In this document: positions 56,056 through 64,000 of the stretch, piece by piece | How the letters are laid out: each line of letters starts with the position of its first letter | Position numbering within the stretch: the first letter of the stretch is position 1 | From: Plantibacter sp050587525 | GTDB lineage: Bacteria > Actinomycetota > Actinomycetes > Actinomycetales > Microbacteriaceae | DNA length: 64,000 nt | Direction: 5' to 3' | Assembly: GCF_050587525.1 (NCBI RefSeq) | Contig: NZ_JBOBFT010000007.1 | Coordinates: 186,001 to 250,000, forward strand | Notes under the pieces: model-generated | What the model was told of the DNA's origin: nothing | Database searches by the model: none | Seen by the model: only the letters and a program-made list of their open reading frames with translations | Position numbers and translations under genes: made by a program

Positions 56056-59000
56056 TTAGATCTCGTCGATCGACGAGGACTCGAACCTGGAGGAAATGTT
56101 GATGCCGAGCTCCTCGGCGGCGCGGAACGCGTCGTCGTCGGTGTCGCGCAGGCTCACTGCGGTGCCGTCGGCCGAGAGGACCTCGACGTTCAAGCACAGC
56201 GACTGCATTTCCTTGATCAGCACCTTGAAGCTCTCGGGGATACCGGGCTCCTGGATGTTCTCGCCCTTGACGATCGCTTCGTACACCTTGACGCGGCCGA
56301 GGATGTCGTCGGACTTGATCGTGAGGAGCTCCTGCAGTGCGTAGGCGGCGCCATAGGCCTCGAGGGCCCACACCTCCATCTCACCGAAGCGCTGTCCACC
56401 GAACTGCGCCTTACCACCCAGCGGCTGCTGCGTGATCATCGAGTAGGGACCCGTGGAGCGTGCGTGGATCTTGTCGTCGACGAGGTGGTGCAGCTTCAGG
56501 ATGTACATGTAGCCGACCGACACCGGTGCGGGGAACGGCTCACCGGAACGACCGTCGAACAGACGGGTCTTTCCGCTGGAACCGATCAGACGGTCACCGT
56601 CGCGCGTGACGTTCGTCGAGTCGAGGAGACCAGCGATCTCCTCCTCCGACGCGCCGTCGAACACGGGGGTCGCGACCTTCGTGTTCGGCTCGGCCGAGTG
56701 CGCCGCGGCAGGGAGCTTCTTGGCCCAGGCCGGCTTGCCCTCGACGTTCCAGCCCTGCTTGGCGATCCAACCGAGGTGCAGTTCGAGCACCTGGCCGAAG
56801 TTCATTCGACCGGGGATGCCGAGCGGGTTGAGGATGATGTCGACAGGGGTCCCGTCCTCGAGGAACGGCATGTCCTCGACCGGCAGGATCTTCGCGATGA
56901 CACCCTTGTTGCCGTGACGGCCGGCGAGCTTGTCGCCCTCGGTGATCTTGCGCTTCTGGGCGATGTAGACGACCACACGCTGGTTGACGCCTGAGCCGAG
57001 CTCGTCGTCGCCGTCCTGTGCGTCGAACACCTTGACGGCGATGATCGTGCCGGCTTCACCGTGGGGAACCTTGAGCGAGGTGTCGCGCACTTCGCGGCTC
57101 TTCTCATTGAAGATCGCGCGGAGCAGACGCTCTTCGGCGGAGAGTTCGGTCTCACCCTTCGGCGTGACCTTGCCCACGAGAATGTCGCCGGGGCGAACCT
57201 CTGCACCGATGCGGATGATGCCGCGCTCGTCCAGGTCCTTCAGGAGCTCCGGGCTGACGTTGGGGAGGTCACGGGTGATCTCCTCCTTGCCGAGCTTCGT
57301 GTCGCGAGCGTCGACTTCGTACTCTTCGATGTGGATCGAGGAGAGGACGTCGTCCTTCACCAGGTTCTGGCTGAGGATGATCGCGTCCTCGAAGTTGTGA
57401 CCCTCCCACGTCATGAACGCCACGAGGAGGTTCTTGCCGAGCGCGAGCTCGCCGTTCTCCGTCGCGGGGCCGTCTGCGATGACCTCACCGGCTTCGATGC
57501 GGTCGCCTTCCGAGACGATGACGCGGTTGTTGTAGCTCGTGCCCTGGTTGGAGCGGTCGAACTTGCGCAGGTAGTAGGTCTGCGTTCCACCCTCGTCGAG
57601 CTGGATGGTGACGGATTCCGCCGACACCTCCTGGATGACGCCGGCCTTGTCGGCGGTGACGACATCGCCGGCGTCGATGGCTGCGTAGCCCTCCATACCG
57701 GTGCCGACGAGCGGCGAGTCGGAACGGAGCAGCGGAACGGCCTGACGCTGCATGTTCGCACCCATGAGGGCGCGGTTCGCATCGTCGTGCTCGAGGAACG
57801 GGATGAGCGACGTCGCGACGGAGACCATCTGACGAGGCGACACGTCCATGTAGCCGATGCCGTCTGCGGGGAAGAGGTCGACCTCGCCGCCCTTCTTGCG
57901 GGCGAGCACGCGGTCCTCCTGGAAGTGGCCGTCCGCCTTCAGCGGAGCGTTGGCCTGGGCGACGATGTAGTCGTCCTCTTCCATGGCGGTCAGGTAGTCG
58001 ATGTCATCGGTCACTCGACCGGCGACGACGCGACGGTACGGGGTCTCGATGAAACCGAACGAGTTGATGCGCGCGAAGGATGCGAGCGAACCGATCAGAC
58101 CGATGTTCGGGCCTTCAGGGGTCTCGATGGGGCACATGCGGCCGTAGTGGGACGGGTGAACGTCTCGCACCTCGACGCCTGCGCGCTCACGGGACAGACC
58201 ACCGGGTCCGAGGGCAGACAGACGACGCTTGTGGGTCAGGCCCGCGAGCGGGTTGTTCTGGTCCATGAACTGCGAGAGCTGCGACGTTCCGAAGAACTCC
58301 TTGATCGCGGCGACGACGGGTCGCACGTTGATCAGGGTCTGCGGCGTGATCGCCTCGATGTCCTGCGTGGTCATGCGCTCGCGGACGACGCGCTCCATCC
58401 GGGACAGACCCGTGCGGACCTGGTTCTGGATGAGCTCGCCGACGGCGCGGATGCGACGGTTGCCGAAGTTGTCGATGTCGTCCGTGTCGAGACGGAGGTC
58501 GACGGGCTTGCCGTTGCGCACGCCGGGCAGCGTGGTGGTGCCGCGGTGCAGGGCGACGAGGTACTTGATCGTGGCGACGATGTCGTCGACGGTCAGGACC
58601 GAGTCGCTGAGCTGCTTGTCGAGGCCCAGCTTGTTGTTGATCTTGTAGCGACCGACCTTCGCGAGGTCGTAGCGCTTCGAGTTGAAGTAGAAGTTGTCGA
58701 GGAGCGCACGTGCGGCCTCGGCAGCGACCTGCTCGCCCGGACGGAGCTTGCGGTAGATGTCGCGCAGCGCGTCTTCCTTGGTGAGGATCGTGTCCTTCTC
58801 GAGCGTGAGCTCGATCGACTCGTAGCCCTGGAACTCCTGCAGGATCTCCTCGCTCGACAGGCCGAGGGCCTTGAGGAACACGGTGACGGACTGCTTGCGC
58901 TTGCGGTCGATGCGGACGCCGACCTGGTCGCGCTTGTCGATCTCGAACTCGAGCCATGCGCCACGGCTCGGGATGATGCGAGCCGAGAAGATGTCCTTGT

Positions 59001-59547
59001 CGGAAGTCTTCTCCTGAGCGGACTCGAAGTAGACGCCCGGGCTGCGGACCAGCTGGGAGACGACGACGCGCTCGGTGCCGTTGATGATGAACGTTCCGCG
59101 CTCGGTCATGAGCGGGAAGTCGCCCATGAAGACCGTCTGCGTCTTGATCTCACCGGTGAGGTGGTTCATGAACTCTGCTTCGACGTACAGCGGAGCAGCG
59201 TAGGTCTTGCCACGCTCCTTGCACTCGTCGATCGAGTACTTCTCCGGCTCGAGGTACGGGTTGGCGAAGCTGAGCTGCATCGTCTCGCCGAGGTCCTCGA
59301 TGGGGGAGATCTCCTCGAAGATCTCGTCGAGGCCGCTCTTCGTCGGCAGGTCCTGCCTGCCGGCCTGGGTGGCTTCAGCGACGCGTGCCTTCCACACGTC
59401 GTTGCCGACCAGCCAGTCGAAGCTTTCGGTCTGCAGAGCCAGAAGGTCTGGAACCGTCAGCGTGTCGGTGATCTTCGCGAACGAGAGGCGGGATGCTCCG
59501 CGGCCGTTCTTGGGTGAGTTGGTGGATGCGTTGCGCGCAGCAGCCAA
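56056..59547 (-). CDS. rpoB: RNA polymerase subunit beta
   Basis: 1163 residues. The rifampicin-binding region FFGTSQLSQFMDQNNPLAGL and HKRRLSALGPGGL carries the sensitive-type residues (Ser, Asp, His, Ser) usually changed in resistance. The RPHYGR-type segment VHPSHYGRMCPIETPEGPNI and the C-terminal GEMEVWALEAYGAAYALQEL are intact. The start is TTG at 59547, with GGAGG 7 bases upstream. The promoter is about 150 bp upstream. Confidence 0.98.
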   Translation of the reverse strand: MAAARNASTNSPKNGRGASRLSFAKITDTLTVPDLLALQTESFDWLVGNDVWKARVAEATQAGRQDLPTKSGLDEIFEEISPIEDLGETMQLSFANPYLEPEKYSIDECKERGKTYAAPLYVEAEFMNHLTGEIKTQTVFMGDFPLMTERGTFIINGTERVVVSQLVRSPGVYFESAQEKTSDKDIFSARIIPSRGAWLEFEIDKRDQVGVRIDRKRKQSVTVFLKALGLSSEEILQEFQGYESIELTLEKDTILTKEDALRDIYRKLRPGEQVAAEAARALLDNFYFNSKRYDLAKVGRYKINNKLGLDKQLSDSVLTVDDIVATIKYLVALHRGTTTLPGVRNGKPVDLRLDTDDIDNFGNRRIRAVGELIQNQVRTGLSRMERVVRERMTTQDIEAITPQTLINVRPVVAAIKEFFGTSQLSQFMDQNNPLAGLTHKRRLSALGPGGLSRERAGVEVRDVHPSHYGRMCPIETPEGPNIGLIGSLASFARINSFGFIETPYRRVVAGRVTDDIDYLTAMEEDDYIVAQANAPLKADGHFQEDRVLARKKGGEVDLFPADGIGYMDVSPRQMVSVATSLIPFLEHDDANRALMGANMQRQAVPLLRSDSPLVGTGMEGYAAIDAGDVVTADKAGVIQEVSAESVTIQLDEGGTQTYYLRKFDRSNQGTSYNNRVIVSEGDRIEAGEVIADGPATENGELALGKNLLVAFMTWEGHNFEDAIILSQNLVKDDVLSSIHIEEYEVDARDTKLGKEEITRDLPNVSPELLKDLDERGIIRIGAEVRPGDILVGKVTPKGETELSAEERLLRAIFNEKSREVRDTSLKVPHGEAGTIIAVKVFDAQDGDDELGSGVNQRVVVYIAQKRKITEGDKLAGRHGNKGVIAKILPVEDMPFLEDGTPVDIILNPLGIPGRMNFGQVLELHLGWIAKQGWNVEGKPAWAKKLPAAAHSAEPNTKVATPVFDGASEEEIAGLLDSTNVTRDGDRLIGSSGKTRLFDGRSGEPFPAPVSVGYMYILKLHHLVDDKIHARSTGPYSMITQQPLGGKAQFGGQRFGEMEVWALEAYGAAYALQELLTIKSDDILGRVKVYEAIVKGENIQEPGIPESFKVLIKEMQSLCLNVEVLSADGTAVSLRDTDDDAFRAAEELGINISSRFESSSIDEI

Positions 59548-59692
59548 GGGATAACCTCCGGGGGCCTGTTGGGGGCCGAGTTACTGGTCGTCAGTGGAGT
59601 TACTCACAGATTCGAGCCGGTGACGGAGTGAACCGTACACGCGAAGCCGACCGCAATATGAAGGCAGGAAAGATCTGGGAGCGCAAAGAACA

Positions 59693-59721
59693 ACTATAGG
59701 CCGGAAATCCCGGCGTGTCCA
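59693..59721 (-). promoter_or_regulatory. Vegetative promoter of rpoBC
   Basis: TGGACA (59716-59721) and TATAGT (59693-59698) on the minus strand are separated by 17 bp. The predicted start of transcription near 59686 gives a leader of about 139 nt before the TTG start of rpoB. Confidence 0.75.
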
Positions 59722-59729
59722 GTCTTTGC

Positions 59730-59758
59730 TTGACGAGTTTTCACATCTCCGGTATAAC
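59730..59758 (+). promoter_or_regulatory. Promoter divergent from rpoB
   Basis: TTGACG (59730-59735) and TATAAC (59753-59758) are separated by 17 bp. Its -35 lies only 8 bp from the -35 of the rpoB promoter, so the two may compete. Transcription would start near 59766 and read directly into the inverted repeat at 59799-59886. Confidence 0.65.
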
Positions 59759-59798
59759 GTCCAGCTGTCGTCCTGCCCCTCCCCTACTGAGGCCACCG

Positions 59799-59886
59799 CA
59801 ACTCCTTCGATTCGGACTGTCCGGATCCGCGGATCCCCGTGTTTCCGGGGATGCGGACCGAGCCGCAGTCCGGATTGAAGGAGTTG
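59799..59886 (+). other. Long structured RNA element or leader (21-bp stem with inner hairpin)
   Basis: Arms 59799-59819 and 59866-59886 pair at all 21 positions in plus-strand RNA, two of them as G-U wobbles (A/C mismatches in minus-strand RNA). Inside, 59826-59830 with 59833-59839 pair with 59846-59852 and 59853-59857, forming a 12-bp stem with a 2-base bulge. The element lies about 33 nt after the predicted start of the plus-strand promoter. It could be a small RNA, an attenuator or an insertion remnant. No Rfam family was recognised. Confidence 0.6.
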
Positions 59887-59927
59887 TGCTCGATGGGAGG
59901 GCGGCGCGGCGGGCAGACACGGAGGCA

Positions 59928-59933
59928 TACAGT
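59928..59933 (+). promoter_or_regulatory. Leaderless-type -10 element (TACAGT)
   Basis: TACAGT ends 6 bases before the ATG at 59940, so the transcript could start at the start codon. The GGAGG directly touching the ATG is too close to serve as a normal ribosome binding site, which favours the leaderless reading. Confidence 0.5.
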
Positions 59934-59939
59934 TGGAGG

Positions 59940-60791
59940 ATGGACGAGCCACAGGTACGACTCGGGGTCAGCGGCTACCTGGCGAAGATCGAAGCCGACC
60001 GCTTCGTGCCCGGAACCTTCCAGCTCGTCGTCGACGGAACACCGCAGTCGCACGTCAACCTCGACAACCCGGAAGAGTTGTTCTTCGAGTACGTGCAGCG
60101 GATCGGGCACATCATCGACCAGATCGGCACGCCCGGACGACCGATCACCGCCGTCCACCTCGGCGCCGGCGCACTGACGCTCCCCCGCTACGTCGAGGCG
60201 ACGCGGCCCGGATCACGGCAGCAGGTCGTCGAACTCGAACGGGAACTCGTCGAACTCGTCCGCGAGCACCTCCCCCTCCCCAAGCGCGCCCAGATCCGCG
60301 TCCGCTACGGCGACGCGCGCGAGATCGTCGCCAAGCTGCCGCCGGGACTCCACGGGACCGTCGACCTCGTCGTCGTCGACGTCTTCAGCGGAGCGAACAC
60401 CCCGGCCCACGTCACGAGCACGGAGTTCTACGCGTCGGCCGTGGACCTGCTCGCGCCGGGCGGCGTCATCGTCGTGAACGTCGCCGATGGCCAGGGCCTC
60501 GCCTTCGCGCGCGGTCAGGCCGCGACGCTCGCGAACTCGGTCGCGCACGTCGCAGCCCTGGCGGAGACGCAGGTCCTCAAGGGCCGCCGCTTCGGCAACG
60601 TCGTGCTCGTCGGCTCCAACACCGAACTCCCCCTCGACTACCTCCCGCGCCTCATGGCCGCCGGCCCGCACCCGGCCAAGTCGGTCTCCGGCCGGGAACT
60701 GCGCGACTTCATCGCGGGCGCCTCCGTGGTGACCGATGCGACGGCGGTCCCGTCGCCGAGTCCCGGCAAGGGGATCTTCCAAGCGAAGTGA
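59940..60791 (+). CDS. Spermidine synthase-like (class I methyltransferase fold) protein
   Basis: 283 residues. The Rossmann-type nucleotide site AVHLGAGALTLPRYVEATRP, the acidic residue after the second strand (VVELERELVEL), and VDLVVVDVFSGANTPAHVTS match the polyamine synthase-like fold. The full N-terminal beta domain of true spermidine synthases is shortened. Such proteins are common in Actinobacteria, and their substrate is not certain. Start ATG 59940 was chosen because a longer in-frame opening would include the structured intergenic element. Confidence 0.8.
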   Translation: MDEPQVRLGVSGYLAKIEADRFVPGTFQLVVDGTPQSHVNLDNPEELFFEYVQRIGHIIDQIGTPGRPITAVHLGAGALTLPRYVEATRPGSRQQVVELERELVELVREHLPLPKRAQIRVRYGDAREIVAKLPPGLHGTVDLVVVDVFSGANTPAHVTSTEFYASAVDLLAPGGVIVVNVADGQGLAFARGQAATLANSVAHVAALAETQVLKGRRFGNVVLVGSNTELPLDYLPRLMAAGPHPAKSVSGRELRDFIAGASVVTDATAVPSPSPGKGIFQAK

Positions 60792-60913
60792 GCCGAGCGG
60801 GTCGACGGCGCGGGGCGGACACGGCGATCACCGACCGGTCGCATCCCCGTCACGGAGCGGACTCGATCGGAACGCGACACGCGACGCGGGACACCGATGT
60901 CGGCGGCCGGGAG

Positions 60914-60919
60914 TACCCT
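60914..60919 (+). promoter_or_regulatory. Leaderless-type -10 element (TACCCT)
   Basis: TACCCT ends 6 bases before the ATG at 60926 of the SprT-like gene, the same geometry as at 59928 and 41905. No Shine-Dalgarno is seen before this start. Confidence 0.5.
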
Positions 60920-60925
60920 GACCAC

Positions 60926-61444
60926 ATGGCAGAACTCGGCCGGGTCACCGCATGGGCACAGGCTCTCATCACGCTGCACCTCGACCCTGCCGTGTGGACG
61001 TTCGGCTTCGACAACGCGAAGCGCCGCGCGGGCCTCTGCAACTTCACGACCAAACGCATCACTGTCTCCCGGTACCTCGCCGCGCGGTACGAGGACGATG
61101 AGATCCACCAGATCCTCCTGCACGAGGTCGCCCACGCGCTCGCCGGTCCCCGCGCGGGCCACGGGGTGAAGTGGAAGCGCATCGCCGCAGAGCTCGGGTA
61201 CGAGGGCTCACGCCTGCACGACGGCGAGACGGCCGACGAGCTCGCGCCGTGGGTGGGCACCTGCCCGGCAGGCCACCTGCTCTACCGCCACCGACGCCCC
61301 ACCCGCACGACGTCGTGCGGCAAGTGCTCCCGGTCCTTCGACCCGCGGTTCCTCCTCACGTGGGAGCACCGCGAGGTGACGCCGTCGATGCGTCGCCGCG
61401 CCGCGGCATCGGACGGCTCCGACACCGGTCGCGCGGGCGCCTGA
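60926..61444 (+). CDS. SprT-like zinc metalloprotein
   Basis: 172 residues. The zinc motif LLHEVAHALAGPRAGHG gives HExxH with a third His (GHG). A C-terminal zinc-ribbon-like region follows (CPAGH, later SCGKCSRSFDPRF). SprT/Spartan-like domains are proteases acting on DNA-linked proteins in eukaryotes; the bacterial role is less clear. The start ATG 60926 was chosen because the upstream opening overlaps the preceding gene. It is followed by a DUF1697 gene after 1 base. Confidence 0.87.
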   Translation: MAELGRVTAWAQALITLHLDPAVWTFGFDNAKRRAGLCNFTTKRITVSRYLAARYEDDEIHQILLHEVAHALAGPRAGHGVKWKRIAAELGYEGSRLHDGETADELAPWVGTCPAGHLLYRHRRPTRTTSCGKCSRSFDPRFLLTWEHREVTPSMRRRAAASDGSDTGRAGA

Positions 61445-61445
61445 C

Positions 61446-62009
61446 GTGGCCGCGACGACGACGCCCAGGGAACGATGGGTGGCGTTGCTGCGCGGCGTCA
61501 ACGTGGGCGGGATCACCGTCAGATCCGCGGACCTCGCGACGATGATGACGGGCCTCGGATACACCGACGTGAAAACCGTGCTCGCGAGCGGCAACGTGCT
61601 CTTCACCGCAGACGGCACCTCCCCCGGTTCAGCAACGGACGCCAATGGACTGAAACGCGACATCGAACAGGCGCTTGCCGACACCTTCGGATACGAGGCG
61701 TGGATCGTGCTGAGCTCCCAGGGAGCGCTCCAGACGGTCGTCGACGACTACCCGTGGGAGGAGACGCCGGAGCTGCAGCCATACGTCATGTTCGGGTCAG
61801 AGCAGTCGTCGCTCGACGAGCTCCTCGCGTTCACGAAGACGCTCGACGACCAACCGGACCGTGTGCAGGAAGGCCACGGCGTCCTCTACTGGGAGGTGCC
61901 GAAGGGCATGAGCGTCGACACCGCGTTCGCGAAGGAGTCGGCCAAGAAACGCTACAAGGCGACGACGACCACGAGGAACGTGCGCACGCTGCGCAAACTG
62001 CTGCCCTGA
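61446..62009 (+). CDS. DUF1697 family protein
   Basis: 187 residues. The family start is seen in RWVALLRGVNVGGITVRSAD, then LGYTDVKTVLASGNVLFTAD, ending KSAKKRYKATTTTRNVRTLRK-like sequence (here KESAKKRYKATTTTRNVRTL). The molecular function of DUF1697 is unknown. GTG start at 61446, one base after the SprT-like stop, indicates co-transcription. Confidence 0.9.
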   Translation: MAATTTPRERWVALLRGVNVGGITVRSADLATMMTGLGYTDVKTVLASGNVLFTADGTSPGSATDANGLKRDIEQALADTFGYEAWIVLSSQGALQTVVDDYPWEETPELQPYVMFGSEQSSLDELLAFTKTLDDQPDRVQEGHGVLYWEVPKGMSVDTAFAKESAKKRYKATTTTRNVRTLRKLLP

Positions 62010-62049
62010 GCAGCGCTGCCCGGTCGATGCCGCCAGTCGGCACCACGCC

Positions 62050-62472
62050 TCACACGTCGCCGGCGATGCAGAACTCGTTGCCCTCCGGATCGGCCATCGT
62101 CTGCGAGACGGGCCCTCGATCCGCGGTGCGCCACAGTCTCGTCGCGCCGAGCGATTCGGCCCGCTCGACCTCCACTTCGAGTCCGGCGGATCCGGCCGGC
62201 AGATCGAGGTGGACGCGGTTCTTCGCGGACTTCCCCTCCGGCACGAGCTGGAAGTACAGGCGCGGGCCCACACCGGCTGGATCCCTCGCAGCAGCGACTT
62301 CCCGGAACGCGCTCTGCCCGTCGATGACGATCCTGCCGCTCTCCGGCAACCGCCCGTCCGCGACGAGTTGGTCGACGAACGCCCCGTGCCGCTCCACCTC
62401 GTAGTGCAGGAGCGCAGCCCAGAACGCGGCCTGCGCGTGCGGATCAGCCGTATCGAACGTGACCTGGATCAT
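62050..62472 (-). CDS. VOC family (glyoxalase/bleomycin-resistance fold) protein
   Basis: 140 residues of the Glyoxalase_6 type: VTFDTADPHAQAAFWAALLHYEV at the start, the middle LYFQLVPEGKSAKNRVHLDL, and MADPEGNEFCI at the end, where the Glu/Asp-rich strand commonly carries a metal ligand. Substrate cannot be told from sequence. It is convergent with the DUF1697 gene. Confidence 0.85.
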   Translation of the reverse strand: MIQVTFDTADPHAQAAFWAALLHYEVERHGAFVDQLVADGRLPESGRIVIDGQSAFREVAAARDPAGVGPRLYFQLVPEGKSAKNRVHLDLPAGSAGLEVEVERAESLGATRLWRTADRGPVSQTMADPEGNEFCIAGDV

Positions 62473-62509
62473 CGGTGCTCCTCGTCGTGACGTGCGTCGG
62501 CGCCGACGG

Positions 62510-63028
62510 CTACTCGCCGGTGACCCCGTCCAACTGCTCGCGCAGGATGTCGATGTGCCCGAGGTGGCGCGCCGTCTCCTCGATGAGGTGCAGGATGATC
62601 CAGCGCAGCGAGAAACGGCCGTCCCCCGCGGCGCTCAGGTCGTCGAGGGAGTACTTCGATGCGACCTCGCGGGATTCTGCGCACGCGAGTTCGTAATCGG
62701 CGATGATCTCCTCGAGCGAGTCCTCGGCGGTCACCCGGAATTCACCGTCCGGATCCTCGTCGGAGTAGTGGACCGGAACGAACTCCTGCCCGTCCATGTC
62801 CTCGCGGAACCAGCTGCGCTCGACGTCGGCGAGATGTCGGACGAGACCGGAGACCGTCGTGAGACTCGGGAGCAGGCGCTTCGCCGCATCGGCATCGCTC
62901 AGCCCGCGCGCCTTCCAGACGACCGATGCGCGCTGATGGTCGAGGAATGCTTCGAGCATGGGACGTTCGTCGCCCCGCTCCGGCCCGCGCGGACGGTCGT
63001 CGGGCCGGAGCTCGGCGGAGTCGCTCAT
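62510..63028 (-). CDS. DinB/DUF664-type protein
   Basis: 172 residues. The four-helix DinB fold is indicated by LTTVSGLVRHLADVERSWF and RWIILHLIEETARHLGHIDI, which provide the three His ligands of the putative metal site. In Actinobacteria many DinB members are mycothiol-dependent transferases or unknown. It precedes the DUF427 gene, 37 bp away from the VOC gene. Confidence 0.87.
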   Translation of the reverse strand: MSDSAELRPDDRPRGPERGDERPMLEAFLDHQRASVVWKARGLSDADAAKRLLPSLTTVSGLVRHLADVERSWFREDMDGQEFVPVHYSDEDPDGEFRVTAEDSLEEIIADYELACAESREVASKYSLDDLSAAGDGRFSLRWIILHLIEETARHLGHIDILREQLDGVTGE

Positions 63029-63065
63029 CGGGTCGCCTCGGCGTCCGGGCAGCTCACGCGGGCGA

Positions 63066-63368
63066 TCAGTCGGTGACGGTCACGCCGGGCGCGAACGCGA
63101 CGTAGCCGGCGAAGTCCTTGCCGACGCGATCGAACGCGGTGGGGTACGGGTTCGGGTAGCTCCACGCCTGGTCGACGGCGACGTCGTCGCCCTGCTTGAT
63201 GCTGAAGTACTGGCACTCGCCCTTCCACGGACAGGTGTAGGGCGTCGGGCTCTCGACGAGGAGGCCCTTCGTCACGCTCGACGGCGGGAAGTACCAGTTC
63301 CCCTCGATCTTGATGAGGTCCTCTTCAGGGGCCTCGGCGACGACGGTTTCTCCCAGGAGTGCACGCAT
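63066..63368 (-). CDS. DUF427 family protein
   Basis: 100 residues: MRALLGETVVAEAPEEDLIK, the motif EGNWYFPPSSV, TPYTCPWKGECQYFSI and AFDRVGKDFAGYVAF are the conserved blocks of DUF427. Function unknown. The single Cys pair sits in the CPWKGEC motif. It lies 9 bp downstream of the ComB-like gene. Confidence 0.93.
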   Translation of the reverse strand: MRALLGETVVAEAPEEDLIKIEGNWYFPPSSVTKGLLVESPTPYTCPWKGECQYFSIKQGDDVAVDQAWSYPNPYPTAFDRVGKDFAGYVAFAPGVTVTD

Positions 63369-63377
63369 GGTCCGACC

Positions 63378-64000
63378 CTACGCCCGGAACTCGCCGCCGT
63401 CCAGGACGGGGACGGTCGTCGACACGTCGACTTCCCGGGCCGCCTGCACGAGCTCGGCGTCGCCGGTCTGCGCGAGGAGCTGCGCGGATCCCGATGCCGA
63501 AAGCAGATGGCCGACGCCATTGCGGAGCCCGTCGAACGCGGCTGCCGCAGCGGCGGCCTCCGGGGAGGTGTAGTCGATGCCGCGGGCGCCGAGGGCGTCG
63601 ATGATCGCTCCGGCGCCGAAGAAGTCCTCGACCGCGAATCGCGGGGAACCTGCTTCATCGACATCACCGACGGCGACCACGACGATGCTGGTCCGACGAC
63701 CGAGCTCGGCCTGCTTCGCGATGATCCAGTCGGCGACGGCCGAGCGGTTGCGGAGGCAGCCGGCGACCACCATGGCGCCCGTCGCGGCGAGCGCCGTCGC
63801 GACCGCTGCACCCGCGTGCGGGTCGCCCGTCTCGTCGAGCGCGGTGGCCGCCCCGGCGGTCGCTGCGAGCTCGAGGGAGGTCGAGTAGGAGAGCACGTCG
63901 ACGACCACGGCGACGTCGGCCGGAGCGATCCGCCCTGCGCCTCGGGACGACCAGTCGAACCGGACCTGGTACTTCGTCTGGGAGAACGGCGGATGGACGG
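63378..64000 (-). CDS. 2-phosphosulfolactate phosphatase-like protein (ComB family), 5' end outside window
   Basis: The frame is open to the right edge. It starts with HPPFSQTKYQVRFDWSSRGA and ADVAVVVDVLSYSTSLELAA, the ComB N-terminal block, then VVAGCLRNRSAVADWIIAKQ. ComB removes phosphate from 2-phosphosulfolactate in coenzyme M biosynthesis, but bacterial homologues outside that pathway are common and probably act on another substrate. A GTG at 63908 would give a shorter protein, but that would cut the conserved block. Confidence 0.75.
   Translation of the reverse strand, partial: VHPPFSQTKYQVRFDWSSRGAGRIAPADVAVVVDVLSYSTSLELAATAGAATALDETGDPHAGAAVATALAATGAMVVAGCLRNRSAVADWIIAKQAELGRRTSIVVVAVGDVDEAGSPRFAVEDFFGAGAIIDALGARGIDYTSPEAAAAAAAFDGLRNGVGHLLSASGSAQLLAQTGDAELVQAAREVDVSTTVPVLDGGEFRA

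Larger units (their letters stand above)
59548..59939. other. Divergent intergenic region between rpoB and the spermidine synthase-like gene
   Basis: No protein-coding gene is supported in these 392 bp. It holds the rpoB promoter (59693-59721, minus), a promoter in the opposite direction (59730-59758, plus), an 88-bp highly structured inverted repeat (59799-59886) and a leaderless-type -10 element (59928-59933). Confidence 0.75.

Overview
The window comes from a high-GC Gram-positive chromosome, most likely an actinobacterium of the family Microbacteriaceae. Evidence for this is the str/S10/spc operon order, ribosomal proteins with Ala/Lys-rich tails, leaderless-type promoters, and paralogues typical of that group: DUF222-HNH, AbiEi/DUF559, and a type VII secretion locus with an Ig/FN3 giant protein. 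No rRNA, tRNA or CRISPR array was seen. Almost everything is on the minus strand, so transcription runs from high to low coordinates.

Layout. 1-11959: S10-spc operon, from rpsJ (11959) down to rplO, secY, adk and the start of map, which is cut by the window edge. rpsN/rpsZ is absent from its usual place between rplE and rpsH. 12410-13720: a small cassette-like insertion, one AbiEi/DUF559-type gene flanked by two oppositely oriented palindromes. 13787-18168: str operon (rpsL-rpsG-fusA-tuf), with a good promoter upstream of rpsL and a strong terminator after tuf.

18555-50067: a signalling/secretion island. Its core is a non-canonical type VII (ESX-like) system: an FHA-FtsK ATPase (EccC/EssC-like), a WXG100 protein, a second WXG100-like protein, a possible EspG-like protein and an alpha/beta-hydrolase with an ESX-type helical N-terminus. 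Next to these sit a Ser/Thr kinase, a PP2C phosphatase, FHA proteins, a 1752-residue Ig/FN3 membrane-anchored protein, and MoxR, DUF58 and a transglutaminase-fold protein. The kinase-FN3-AAA-DUF58-transglutaminase part matches the PFNA cluster known from Bifidobacterium. The transglutaminase-fold protein has lost its catalytic Cys and Asp. An 18-bp palindrome (ATGGGGAGNGCTCCCCAT) lies upstream of eccC, of a single-pass membrane protein gene and, in degenerate form, of the WXG100 gene. In the two perfect copies its centre is exactly 34 bp from a TANNNT -10 element, which suggests one activator controls the island. A DUF222-HNH nuclease gene interrupts the island. It is flanked on both sides by REP/REPIN-like repeats and carries a near-consensus LexA (SOS) box at its -35 region.

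50345-52000: a secreted amidase-like protein and a single-pass membrane protein. 52129-59547: rpoB-rpoC (both TTG starts), with a clear rpoB promoter and a UUCG-loop terminator. 59548-59939: divergent promoters and a large structured element. 59940-64000: small housekeeping or accessory genes (spermidine synthase-like, SprT-like, DUF1697, VOC, DinB/DUF664, DUF427, and a partial ComB-like phosphatase).
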